A DNA stretch of 64,000 nucleotides. Source: Zeus faber (lineage: Eukaryota > Chordata > Actinopteri > Zeiformes > Zeidae). Where the stretch lies: positions 11,545,783-11,609,782 of the forward strand of contig OY482846.1 in the NCBI GenBank assembly GCA_960531495.1. The letters are read 5' to 3'. This document shows positions 45,495 through 61,758 of this stretch, piece after piece. The stretch's first letter is position 1. The number at the start of each line of letters is the position of its first letter. The notes under the pieces are model-generated. The model did no database searches. It saw only the letters and a program-made list of their open reading frames with translations, and had not been told where the DNA came from. The position numbers were made by a program, and so were the translations under genes.

Positions 45495-47142
45495 AAAGAA
45501 GCTGCAAAATAGAACATAGTTGTTCAGCAGGTGCACCGGAGTTTAGAATTTGGAATAAAACCAAAGGGCCTGGAGGGATCTGTGCTGCCGTCGAACATCC
45601 TGTGGTTTATAGTGCTTTACTGGCCTCTAGTGGCAGAATATGGACATGTGCGTGCAGTCATTATTTCCACTGTCGGTTCAAACACCTTTTCACTCACTGT
45701 ATGGCCGTGTATGGATGCTTATGCAAGAAATATCAATATATGAGTGCAGTAAATCACATTTGGCATATGGACTATGGCACCACAAGAAAGTACAATTACA
45801 TTTCTCGCAGATTAAGACATGAGTTCAGTGAAGTGCAAATACAAAAACCTGTTTACACAGCGTAATCATTTCAGTATGGACTGTTTCCTGTGTGTGTGTG
45901 TGTGTGTTTTCTGTCTGGATGTTTTATATACGTTTGCACAGGCTTAATATTTCTATATATCGAAAGGCAGCTTCAACAGGATCGTTCAGTGTTGTTTGGA
46001 TTTTGATGCAAGGTTTGTGGGTCAAGGTCTCCACGGTGAGACATGAACTAGATGAAGCTTATAAGGTTTATGATCATTGTTAAGGTTATCATTATTATAT
46101 GGTTTATTTGTATTAATCAGGGCCCATGTTGTAGCTCCCTGGAGAAAGGTGTTCAATCAGAAGTATTAAATGCTCATTTGTTATGACATATTTTAGAAAA
46201 AGGTGCTAGTGAAAGAATAGATCAAATATACTGAAGCAATTATCCAATGTGCCCCAGGTAATTTGGTTGTATTCTATTTTCAAAATATAAAAATACTGCA
46301 TTTCATTAATTTTTTGGGAGTATTTTGTAGTTATTATTGATAAATTCGGGAAATGTATCATAATATATTTAGATACAAAACAGTTTTTGATACATAATAC
46401 TTTTACCAGATTTTTACTCGGTCTCTCATAGAAATACTGCTACTACTACATCCTGGAAATTTAAAAAAGCTTCATCTTTAATTCTGTGAAGATGAACGAT
46501 ATAATCAGTATTCACAAGCCATCATCAACTCTTCATTCCTTTGAAATTGTATTTCCTAATTAGCAAAAAGAGGGGGGAAAAAACAGACCTGGACAAAAGG
46601 TCAAAAGAAAATAAAATAAAAAGAATCAAACATGGAAACATCATTTAAAAACTGCAAGAACGGCCACAGCTGTTTCGTTTTGGTCACATCTCAGCTGTTG
46701 AGTCCCTCCTTCTAGGACAAACCTGGCGTTCCATGGATGGTACATTCCAGTGACCACAGTCCTTCTGTACAGTCGAGAGGAAAACCGGATCCTAAATCCC
46801 CTAGTTTTTCCCCCTCTACAGTAGATATAAAGTGCAAAGACAAAGAGGGGTCCTGCAGATTAGGGACATACTACATCAAGCCAGAAAAGACTGTCCCTGA
46901 GCTCGAGGTGCCTCATCATTACTTTGGATAAAATGTGGCATACATGTAAGATTACGCTGCTGGTCATTCAACATTTAATTCAATTTTCTGAAACTCTTAA
47001 TCAACAAAAAAAACAACCAATATACAATTCCGGTGTTTTCGTTACTGAGCTAAACACTCATCATTTTCAGTCTTTTCCATGTTTACTTCAGGAGCAGGTG
47101 TATTGATGTCACTTTGAAGTGCTGCTTCTCATCATGAGCAAG
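44050..47142. other. Gene-free interval and probable naga 3' flank
   Basis: Simple repeats: TG 44918-44966, CA 45168-45192, GA 45452-45492, CT-rich about 44725-44757. No supported exons. Sequence just below 47143 is expected to be the naga 3' UTR (- strand); I could not fix its end. Confidence 0.5.
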
Positions 47143-52000
<4,858 letters not shown>

Positions 52001-52067
52001 TGCTGCGAGACGCACCACAGGACCCATGAAGCACCAACGGTATCCACCACAGGTGACCAAAGACAGA

Positions 52068-52106
52068 GCACACTGAGTCAGGTGACTCTCACCTGACTCA
52101 GTGTGC
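52068..52106. promoter_or_regulatory. Perfect 39-bp palindrome upstream of the naga start
   Basis: Arms 52068-52085 and 52089-52106 are perfect reverse complements (18 bp) around a 3-base centre (ctc). Each arm holds an AP-1-like TGAGTCA and an E-box-like CAGGTG/CACCTG. It lies 68 bases before the naga ATG, in probable 5' UTR or promoter. Regulatory role is inferred. Confidence 0.55.
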
Positions 52107-52639
52107 CAGGAACGAAAAAAGGAAAGGTGTGGTTGACACAGAGCAACAACATGAGCACACTAACACCAACCTACCAGGTGACTTACCCCAGTCCAAAACT
52201 GTCACCTGACTAAGTCGCACACGAAGAACAGTGAATGTACAGAAGCATCAAAAGCGTTTAACGTGATTTGGATATGAGATTGATGCATAAATACATGGTT
52301 GAAAAATATGACTGACGGACGGACGGACGGACGGACAGACAGACAGACACGCTATCCAACTCTATCCATCTCACATCAAAACAATAGGCAATCATAATAA
52401 TGCAATTCAAATAAGAACAGGCCAGATATTTGCGTAACCCTAAAATTCAACAACAACAAAAAGAATAATTTGCAATGTAGAATAAACCTCAATTATTTAA
52501 AATGAAACAATAAACCCGTAACTCCACACCCCGGGAAATATGTAACAATGAAGAGAAATAACAAATATATAAGAAAACAAGGGGGGGAATAAAATAAAAT
52601 AATATCAAGTATCATCATAAAACCTTCAACTTGTTGACG

Positions 52640-52935
52640 TCAACGCCAGAGCCACCTTGTAGCGCCGTTCGCAAACCATCATACGGGCATCACACTGACA
52701 TACCCTCGGCTCCTCCGGACTGGAAAGAGGTTGTTTTGTTTTGTTTTGTTTTGAATTGGGATCCAGCGGAACACCCACCGAGGAACGTGGGCAGGCGGGT
52801 TCGGGAGGAAAGCCGCCGTGGACCGAACAACGTCCGCTGCTCAAGCCACCGAGGTCTCAGGCGGTTGAGGAAGTGTGTCACGTGACGCAGCGGGCTGCAG
52901 TCAGCTGACTATGAATCCGGAAGTTCGAGGCGGAG
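52640..52935 (-). promoter_or_regulatory. naga: Probable naga promoter with a CLEAR-type motif
   Basis: CpG-containing stretch with the full palindrome GTCACGTGAC at 52877-52886 and an ETS motif CCGGAAGT at 52917-52924. GTCACGTGAC is the core of the CLEAR element bound by TFEB/TFE3 in promoters of lysosomal genes, which fits naga. A non-coding first exon ending near a GTATGT donor (about 52705) would connect it to the coding exon; that splice is a guess. Confidence 0.55.
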
Positions 52936-53884
52936 CTTAGTGCGATTCGTTTCTTTGTAGTTTTACTGTATTCACCCGTTGTTTTTTTAAATGTCATTTG
53001 TTTAAATAAAACATCTATTTTATTAATATTTTTTTTATTCATATGTATATGTACAATTATTACAAATTGAAGTAATTTTGCATTTTTTTTTTACTGTAAG
53101 TCATGCCGTGTCTACCATATTTTAATCAAATACTTTTATATGGCTTATAGACAAATTCTTTCTGCGTAAATATAAATAAAGAAAAAAAACCTTCATTTTT
53201 ATTCATTTATAACGACATATTACTGCCCACAAACTATTTTAACGGCTATGCAACTGATTCACTTTTTTTTTTTTTTAAAGCGATCTTTCTGTAATATTGC
53301 TATTCTGTTTGGGTGTTGTGGGGTGTGGGGTGTGTCTCAATTGGGAGATTCAGTTCACGGTCTGTGTTTCAACACATTTTTCAATGGCATTAACACACCA
53401 AAAAAAATGCATACAATTTAATCCAAAATTATAACATCGTCCATTTGATACATATTAATGGGAACAAACTGAGACGATATGTGATGTACTACCAACTACA
53501 AAACATTTGATTTCCCCTAAATTCCTGTTATTTTAGCCTTGTGCCTGGAGAAATAAGAAAAGGTTGGACAGCGTTAATAATATATATTTTTTAATTCATT
53601 TATAACAGCGATTTACCTATTTATTTATGTTTGCTAAACTGTTCGGACAGGACCTTAACTAGTTTCTCTGTATCGGCTGTCTTAGGCTGGTGTTCTGCTC
53701 ACACCTGTTTCGATAAAATACTAATACTACTATTTTTTTTTACTTCTTATTTGTGTTTATAGCATACATTTTTAAACGGTTTATTTAATACATATACCTT
53801 GAATATTGGTGGTTTAGTATAACATGTAATCAGTTTCTTGTCATATGGGGTTTATAATTTGCCACAACAGAACACGATTAAATA

Positions 53885-54310
53885 ACCCAAGATTCAAGCT
53901 TACAAGATTATTTTATTTGCCACATGCAGTCATAAAAATATGGTGCAGGGAAATGATAAGTGGGGAAAGTCCAAAGGTTGTGCAATAGAGCAAAGTAGGA
54001 AGAAAGGAGAAGCATACAACAGAGTATGTATGTGCAGTGTCCCACTGGGAAATAAATACTCAGTAGGGAATGTAATCAACAGATGTGCAGTGACAGAATG
54101 TGCAGGGATAATGTGCAATAAGGTGCAACATGCAAGGATGCAGATTGTGATAGTCCACATAAATATGAACATGAAGGCTGTATTTTAGATAGGTATGCAC
54201 AGGTGAATGAAATAGTGTCATGTGGGTCCTCGACCACGTCGCAGTTTATAATCCTCATGGCATGTGGAGAAAAGCTTTTCCTGAGACTCTCCATGCGGTC
54301 CCTGTGAATA
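53885..54310 (-). repeat. Probable LINE-derived interspersed repeat
   Basis: On the - strand it includes a 'gaaaagcttttcc' region with 'ccatgaggatt' and ends near 'attttatttgccacatgcag' read on the + strand. This pattern recalls fish LINE 3' regions in which a hydrophobic tail is followed by low-complexity 'gtgcaa' repeats. Family not certain. Confidence 0.4.
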
Positions 54311-54474
54311 CAGAGGTGTGTGCCTGATTTCAGTGGTAGTGATAGGCAACACTAATTGTTTCAGTTCAAACTTGTACTAAACAAGAACTAAACTGAAGAA
54401 GGAGTTATTCTTGTATTGCCACGTTCAATCCCTTCATCTTACAGATCCAGTGTCTTGCGCAGAATTCTGAGATC

Positions 54475-56582
54475 CTACATCATAAAGTAGGTAAGATCTA
54501 TTCCAGACAGAATGGCAAATGTGATCACAATACCGCCAAGTATTTCCATTGATGTCTTTGGTTCCTCTAAGACTTTCAATCTCTCATGGACAGTCACAGC
54601 CAGTGAAACCAGCGTTGCCCCCAGAACCCCCAGTGTGCCCACTTTCCCCAGTGCAGCTGTCCATAGTGCTGCTCCTCCAAGCAGTACTGATCCTAATGTA
54701 GTCAGGCCGAGCCATAACGCACCCAGCATAGCACCTTCCACGGATGTCTTCAGGAAGGCAGACAAAATAAGATGATCAAATGGAAGTCTAACAGCAGCCT
54801 CCCAAGAGGGTAACATTGTTGCTCCGCCTGCAATAATCAAAACGCTAAATGTGCTCATTTTCCCCATTGAAACAAAGCCACCGCATCCCACAAGGGCCCC
54901 CAAGCTACACCAGACAAACGCCACTGTATATGATGTGGAAGAGCTTGCCATGACCAGTGTAACCCCTGCTACCACAGCACCCCCTACCAAACCTCCCACA
55001 GTAGCACACACCCCTATCACAGGACATGCTGGGAGAATGAGTCTCATGGCAACGAATGACGTCACAGCAGTGCCCAAAGCAATCCTACCGGTTGCCTCTG
55101 GCCCCAAACCAACCACAGCCACCGTTCCCAGAGCGGCTCCTATCAGCCCTGCCGAAAGTACTGCCACCCAGAGCACTGACTCTAGCAGTGCATCCAGTTC
55201 TGCTTCTGATTTGGGATCGGGCTGGATCGTAGCTCCAACCCCTGTCAAAAACCCTGCCAGCACATTGTGCATAGGAAATACCCAGCTCAGGAAATTAACG
55301 GCGGAGTAGTACGGCAAATATCCGAGTACACTCCACAGGATTTTGGACGTCACAATTCGAAGCAAGATCAGAAATATGTATAATATTGTTAGCATCACCC
55401 TGGGACCTATCAACCACAACAAGGCTTTTCCCTTCCACTCTGCGATAAACGCTCTCTCCGTCAAACCAAAGACCATGCTAACAAAGCTCCCGGTAAAGCC
55501 AACCGCCAGCATCACCATAACGTCTGAAGCGTCCATGTACTGACACTCTCCCAGGGTTCCTCTGTGACTCTGGGAGGATAGGGTCAGGACGCCAAAGATC
55601 AACAAGGTGGCAAGAATCACCAACAGTCCAGACACCCCCCATGATACAGCAGCTTGTATCGCCGCTCCTGTGGCCAGTCCGGCTCCCATGGCGCCGAGTG
55701 TCATCATAGGTCCGGGTGCTGCGCATGACGCCCCTAGAGCCAGGCCCCCCGATGCAGTCAAAGCAGCGAAACCCACTTCCACAGAGAGGAGAATGGTGCC
55801 CGCGCCGGCGGCACCGATCACAGCCGCCGCCTTTACCACTCCTGGATGGAGACCATCTGGCACCAGGACGCTCCATGCCTCGTGGGCGGTGAAGGCGGCC
55901 GTTCCAAAGGCTATACCGCTCAGCAAAGGAACAAGCACAGGCCTCCCCGCTCCTGTAAGTTGAAGAGAATCAGAATCAGAATCAGAATCAGAATCGTCTT
56001 TATTGCAAGGTAAGTTTACACGTATTTTTAGAGCTTACAGAGCTTATTGTGCGTAATCACTGGGTGTCATGATATGTCATGATATGTATAATTGTATGTA
56101 TATGTATGTGATAAATAATCTCTTGAACTTGAACTTGAACTTAAACATACAAGGAATTTGTCTTGGTGTTCGGTGCATACATGAAACATAAATGTGAAGT
56201 ACCTTTGAGTCTTATTTTAATTTATTTTATTTTATTTTATTTTATATTATTCTATTCACTAACTGCATAACGTTTTAGGAATCAGTTAGTTTCAGTTAGT
56301 TAGTCAGCTAGAAATTAGGTTAGCTATGATGTTCGGTTTAGAGACATTTCACTGCATATATGTATGAATGTTAGTATATATATGTGACAAAGAAACCTCT
56401 TGATCTTGATCTTGATTTTGATCTTACAGTAGAGCAACAGGAAGACAATAACACAAGCGAAAACACAAAGTCAACAAAATCAATGCCCTCCCATTGAAAA
56501 ACAGCCGCCACATTCATTGATTGCCTGAAGAAACCCGTCTAACCTGCTTAGAAAACTCACCCAGAGGGATATGCAGGTCCAT
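54475..56582 (-). CDS. Unrecognised multi-pass membrane protein A (divergent pair)
   Basis: Two coding exons: 56582-56561 (MDLHIPL plus one base, donor GTGAGT) and 55952-54475 (acceptor CTTACAG), phase 1, total 1500 bp, 499 residues. Almost the whole protein is hydrophobic and rich in Gly, Ala, Leu and Val, with about a dozen possible membrane spans. Soluble loops lie near residues 133-151 (SSQSHRGTLGECQYMDASD) and 251-262 (QPDPKSEAELDA). The second loop precedes a conserved block (263-321) with GAALGTVAVVGLGPE and SF-AMR-LP-C. No catalytic motif, signal-peptide cleavage site or named domain was recognised. It is a paralogue of the + strand gene starting at 57336: same exon plan, intron phase and block order. 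Function unknown; carrier or membrane-organising roles would be speculation. Confidence 0.85.
55966..56160. repeat. Nested LINE-type tails in the intron of gene A
   Basis: An (AGAATC)n tail with 'gtctttattg' opens a LINE 3' end in reverse orientation, resumed by 'acatacaaggaatttgtcttggtg' at about 56146. A second insert (about 56018-56145), ending 'cttgaacttgaacttgaactt', sits inside it. A related tail with 'cttgatcttgatcttg' lies at about 56340-56438. Confidence 0.6.
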
Positions 56583-57049
56583 GGCAGATCACTCTGTGTT
56601 TATGGTTTTGGGAGTGCCACCCTCCTAATTTCACTGACAGACAAACATGAAACATGTATAATCATTTATTATCATTTATGATCATTTTTTATAACACTCA
56701 CACGGCCAGAAGGAGAACGATGCACAGTGCCTTTGCTTGTTATAGGTTTTGTCAAAGAGTTTTCCAAGTCTGTCACGTTATACATGGGTTATAAGGATGA
56801 CAAATGATGTGATAAAACAACAAAAAATCAAATCGACCGCAACAAAATACTTTGGAATGGTAACCCAAACTCAACTTTTTAGATCCACTTAGAAATAAAA
56901 AGCTTTAAAATGAACCACAAGTGTATATATTTAGGATTACAATTACTTTATAATTAATTAACTAACAACCTTAAAAAAGTACTTTGCACACGCGTGTATT
57001 TTTAATAAACATGAATCGAAAGTGAAGATAAATAAGAAGTATAACTAAG

Positions 57050-57335
57050 AAGATAAATTCATCACCATCCACGGGAGCTTCCATTCACACACGCTTCAAC
57101 GCGATCCAGGTGAACGCACCTGTTCCACGGCCGCGTCCCGTGGGGCTGCTCGTGTTCGTGGAGCCGGACAGGAGCGTCTCCGTCAGTCCGACGTCATCCC
57201 TCGGAGGGTTTTGGGGAAATCAGCGGCGTCTCGCTCAAGAGGAAGGCGTTTAAAATGTGACGTCACGTCGGGGAGGGCGGGGCCCATCAGTACAGTGTCC
57301 GGGAATAGACCCGCGAGTCGGGTCAGGTGTTAATA
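57050..57335. promoter_or_regulatory. Candidate shared promoter of the divergent gene pair
   Basis: Start codons of genes A and B are 753 bp apart, pointing away from each other. The interval nearest gene B is CpG-rich and holds a full CRE, TGACGTCA (57258-57265), a GC box GGGCGGGGC (57275-57283) and a TTTAAAA at about 57249. Bidirectional use is inferred from layout only. Confidence 0.5.
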
Positions 57336-60300
57336 ATGGCAGAATCAAACCAAGGTGAGCAACGAACAGACAATACAATTGGGGGAACTTTAACACACAG
57401 GTCTATTCTCTGTTTTAACGCCGTTTAATCTGCATTTCTTTGCACGATTCAACGGCGTTGTTTTTGTTGGTGGAGCTCTCTTGCTGCCGTGTGACGGAGT
57501 GATATGTCGCCAGTCTAATAAAAAAAAACAACACACGAAAATGGATTTTATTTTATTTATTTTTTTCCCTGATTTGGATTTTCTCTGCACTCCTCACAAC
57601 TCGATGGGTTTTTTTTTTTAAATTAATATTTACATTTGTATTTGGTTACATCAGACTTCCCGCGTTTGAGTTTCACTTAAGTTTTTTTGGTTTCACTTTC
57701 GTCTTAAAGAGACGGTCCCGCTCCAGTGGTTTCCATTCGCAGACTCTTCGGTCTCACGTTTCGGGCTTTTTTCACTGAGCTGCGTCATTTGGCTCAACCT
57801 GGCAATCAGAGCCGCACCATTCAGTACCACCCCTGGCTTTTAGAATTCAGCCAAATTTAACTTTGAACTGTTGTATGTGTGCACATATGTCACTTAAATT
57901 ATTCCGTGTAATTACACTACACCTTATCACTTCAAGAATACCATCATTTTCCATCATGCTTGGTATAAAAAAGTATAAAAAAGAAAACCTTACATAATGC
58001 AAAACAACTTTTTTACCTTTCACGTCATATTGATGGTTAAAGAATGACTATCCTAGTTGTATAACAAAAATAACACGACTAATGAAATGTTATGATTAAT
58101 AAATAATTACACAACTCTATACTGACACATGTATTTCAATTTAATTTGTATGATATAATATGAAACAAAATATCTTTTGTTTCGTATTACATAAAATGTT
58201 ATTTGTTATTCGTTGGGCGTTTATTTTCTCGCAATTTCAATTTGTGCTCTGAGAGGGCGGGGCAAGGGGGGGGGGTCTCACCATGCTTGGCTCTTAATAT
58301 TATTACCAAAGTGAGACATTTCTGGATCGGTTTTTTTTTCACAAATACGTTACAGAATCTGTATCAATTTACAAATAAAAAAATAAATCAGCTCTCAGAT
58401 GGGAGGCTCCCATCGTTCATCGTTCGTGACCAACAGATCTTAAAGAGGCAAGACAAGATAGGATCGTTTTTTTAACTAAGCAAGGTCATTAAAGGGCAAC
58501 TTGCTGGTCGTCATAGACACTCAATTAAAATGTCGGAAACGATGTAGCAATTTCATTTAATCATTTTCTTCATTTATTGTTTTCACTTAGAATAACAGCT
58601 GGACTAATTTTTGTCATGCAATTAGCCACGTCCACCCAAAAATCTGTCACTGTCCGCGAACTTGAGCACAACGTCACACGGGGAAGAGGGGACACAGCCG
58701 GTGCTACAGTGAACGGCAACTTGGCGAGTAGAAGAGACGCTCAAAGTGTGATTTTATGTTCCATTCATATTAATTTCCCAGTTTACTACTTGTATGAAAC
58801 GAAAAACGTGAGCGTAACCATCCAACACCCCGTCGCTGTGGAGAAGCTCCGCAGTGGAGTGGGATGGGACTTTATTGTGTAATTACTAAATAATGAATCC
58901 TAAACACAGTACTTTACCATCCTAAACAGCTGTCAAACATACTCACTTAAAGCACCTATATTTTGCCAATATTTTTGCCATTTTTGCCTGTAAAAGTGTT
59001 TTTTCATACCAATCATCCGTAAGCCCAAGCCCTTCCCTTGCTCTTTAAAGGGAAGAGACAAATTCGGACAAGGTGCAGAGTAGATCGAGAAATACTAGAG
59101 TATCATTGACTTAGTTGCTTCTTCCATCCAGTGCCAGGTGTTTTTGCATCCGTGCTCATCTTCATCGCGAGTGCGGCAGCGGGGTTTGCCTTTGGAGAAA
59201 CAGCGCTGCTTGCCATTGAGCCGACGCTGACCAGAGACGGACACCTTCTGACCGGCGCGGCCCTCGCTGCCGAGCGGGTGGGCGCCACAGGAGTAGCCAC
59301 GGTGACGGCATGTCTCGTGTTCACGTCGACGCTCATTTCGCTCGGAAGTGGATTCATCCTCGCTGCCATGGTGATGCTGCTGTTGGCGAGGACCGGGGAC
59401 ACGGGGGCACGGCTGATGGAGGCCTCGGTGGGGACGTCTATCGTGGTCGGTGCTGTAACGACCGGGCTTTTAGGGGGCGTGGTCCCGGTGTGGAGCTACG
59501 CTGTCGCCCAGTGTGTTATGGTCCTCGTCATCTACATGAAGTCAAACCTGAACGAGATGACCACCGCTCTGTTAATCATTTTTATCACTATCTACCTCAG
59601 TGTGATCTATGGGCGCATGGGTGTCATCGTTGGGTTGTTTGCCATGGGATTAACCATTTCTGCCCTCTTTGCCCTTCGTAAGGCCCTGACAGAGAGGATG
59701 GCACGGGAGCCAAAAGATTGCAGCACCGGACGTCTGCTGGAGAGGATGCTGCTGTACTCAATCGCCGTAGCAATATTGGGGTTTCTGATGGGGTTGGGCA
59801 CAGGTGAAGGGGCAGAGCGAGGAGGGGAGGCTGAGATGGGTTCGATGCTGGCGTCCGTTGTCTGGGTGGGGCTCCTGACTGCCGTGTTGCTCGGAGCTGC
59901 CCTGGGAACGGTGGCTGTGGTGGGTTTGGGGCCTGAAGGAGCAGGGAAGGTGGCTCTCGGAGCGGCTGTGGCATCATTTTTCGCCATGAGAGCTGTTCTC
60001 CCAGAGTGCCTCAAGGTGGGAAGTAGGATTGGCGTTGGGGGGATGTTAGGGGTCGCCACAACTGTGGGGCTCTCACTAGCAGCTGCACATGTTGCAGTAA
60101 AAGTAGAGTTCAGGGATAGAAATGCTATGTGGGCGGTAATGGGTTCAGTTGTTTTGGGTATAGTTCTTGCCACTCAGGGTTTGCCATCAAAAGCCACTCC
60201 ATTGACCCCAATAGAACTGGTAACAGTCATCCTTGTTGCATTAGTAGCATTTTTCATCGGTGCGCCAAAGAGCCCATTCAACACAAAGGTGAATTTACGG

Positions 60301-60531
60301 GGGGCCCTCCTCTCGGGGCCGACGTTAATTAGAGGAATTGGCATGGAGACGATCACCGCTGCACCGGCGCCTCTTGGGGCAGGAGCTCTAGGGGCCGCGG
60401 CGCTGGGTACAGCCGCTCTCGGAAGGCTGGGGACAGTGGGAGTTACAGTAGCTGTGCTTCTAGCTCTGGGAAAGACTCTCAGTAGCGTGGCAGGAAAATC
60501 ACAGCAGGCAACAAATCAACGGAGGGACTGA
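57336..60531 (+). CDS. Unrecognised multi-pass membrane protein B (divergent pair)
   Basis: Two coding exons: 57336-57354 (MAESNQ plus one base, donor GTGAGC) and 59132-60531 (acceptor TCCATCCAG), phase 1, total 1419 bp, 472 residues, stop TGA. The protein is highly hydrophobic, Gly/Ala/Val/Leu-rich, about a dozen possible spans. A basic loop (KALTERMAREPKD, about 189-201) and an acidic loop (GEGAERGGEAE, about 229-244) precede the conserved block 245-303, which shares 38 of 59 residues with protein A by eye. The C-terminus is a short polar tail (SQQATNQRRD). A repeated GALGAAALGTAALGRLGTVG run lies near residue 425. It has a polyadenylation signal 74 bases after the stop. No known family recognised; role unknown. 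Confidence 0.87.
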
Positions 60532-60604
60532 TGTATGACCGAGCATCTTACATCCAGGAGAGACTTGTGCTTCTGACCATAAGCGTATAAGTACATATCC
60601 ATAT

Positions 60605-60610
60605 AATAAA
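60605..60610 (+). terminator. Polyadenylation signal of gene B
   Basis: AATAAA 74 bases past the stop codon, giving a short 3' UTR. Confidence 0.7.
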
Positions 60611-60611
60611 T

Positions 60612-61758
60612 GCTGTCGCTTGGAATTGAGCTTTGTTTCTATTTCTTTCCTCGATTCAGATGGTTTACTTAATGCCATGTTACCTTAAGTGAAACAGAAA
60701 TTCCTTATTGGGAGAGAATTTTATTTTCTATATTGGCAAGTTCACATCACTTTCAACATTCAAAACAAAATGATATCTTAAATACATGAAACAGTGTGGT
60801 GCCGACCTTGAAATGAAGATGGTGTCGAACATTGTATATACTGTATAAACATAGACAAATACAGACCATGATAATTCCCAGCAGGATGCATAATAGCTAC
60901 TACAAGGGGAATGAGGAGTAAAATAACGGGTATTCTCTTTCCCATTTCCATACTTCTACACACTAACCACTCGAGACCGGCTTCCCTTCTGGCAGCTTGT
61001 TTCATTTCAATTTAGTAAGAGTGTTAGAGGAAAAATTAAGGGAGGAATTGGATGGGAGGAGTGTGAGGAGGGAGGGAGGGAGGGAGGGAGGGAGAGAGCG
61101 AGAGAGGAGAAAGGTGGCTCTGTGCTGGGGATTCTGATCATTAGTGAAGAGATGAAATGAACAAACAAAGAAAATAACTTTGGAAGAAAAATATTGAAAC
61201 CACCAATTTATAGATAACAGGGCGTGTAGGGGATTCTTCTGGTTGTACTTTTAAGTATTTATAATTTGGGGAAAGTCAAATAATATTTTTGATTGGATAT
61301 CCAAACATGACTCAAACACGAGGAGCATTAAGAGGGATATAAAGCACACTTGAATTGGAGGGGTTTTTTTCCATGAAAAAGACTGGGACAGAGCATCACC
61401 AAGATTTAAACTATCTCTTCAAGCATCCGAAGCGACGTTAATGTGGCAGTATAATCATAATGACATCAACAGGTAAGAAATGAAATCAGCATTTCATTGT
61501 TTTTATATATTTTCCCCAGGAACGTGTGGCTTGACTTGGGCATACATGGACATTTGTTTCTCGTTTGCAGGGATGTCGTCATGTAATTACGCCCCACGAT
61601 AAACATGAAGAGGCTGACAGAGGTGCCACCTTGTCCTGTTATTTCATCCAAGTGAGGGATGGATTGAGGAGACGACGCTTGGGAACGCCGGTGCGCCTTT
61701 TTTAGATCAGTATTATTGCCTTTTACGCACCATTGCTTTTTAGTCTTACGCACCAAAA
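60612..61758. other. Interval between gene B and adcy3
   Basis: About 1.1 kb with a GGGA tetranucleotide run (61063-61093) and otherwise AT-rich sequence. It should hold the adcy3 5' UTR and perhaps its promoter; no motif was decisive. Confidence 0.5.

Noticed and set aside
54512-55963. Open frames on the + strand opposite gene A, and - strand frames opposite gene B
   Set aside because: Pro/Ala/Thr-rich shadows of the GC-rich coding exons.
54475-60531. Membership of genes A and B in the interferon-inducible IFI6/IFI27 family
   Set aside because: Both are Gly/Ala-rich and hydrophobic, but they are far longer and I could not align the IFI6/IFI27 core by eye; a profile search would settle it.
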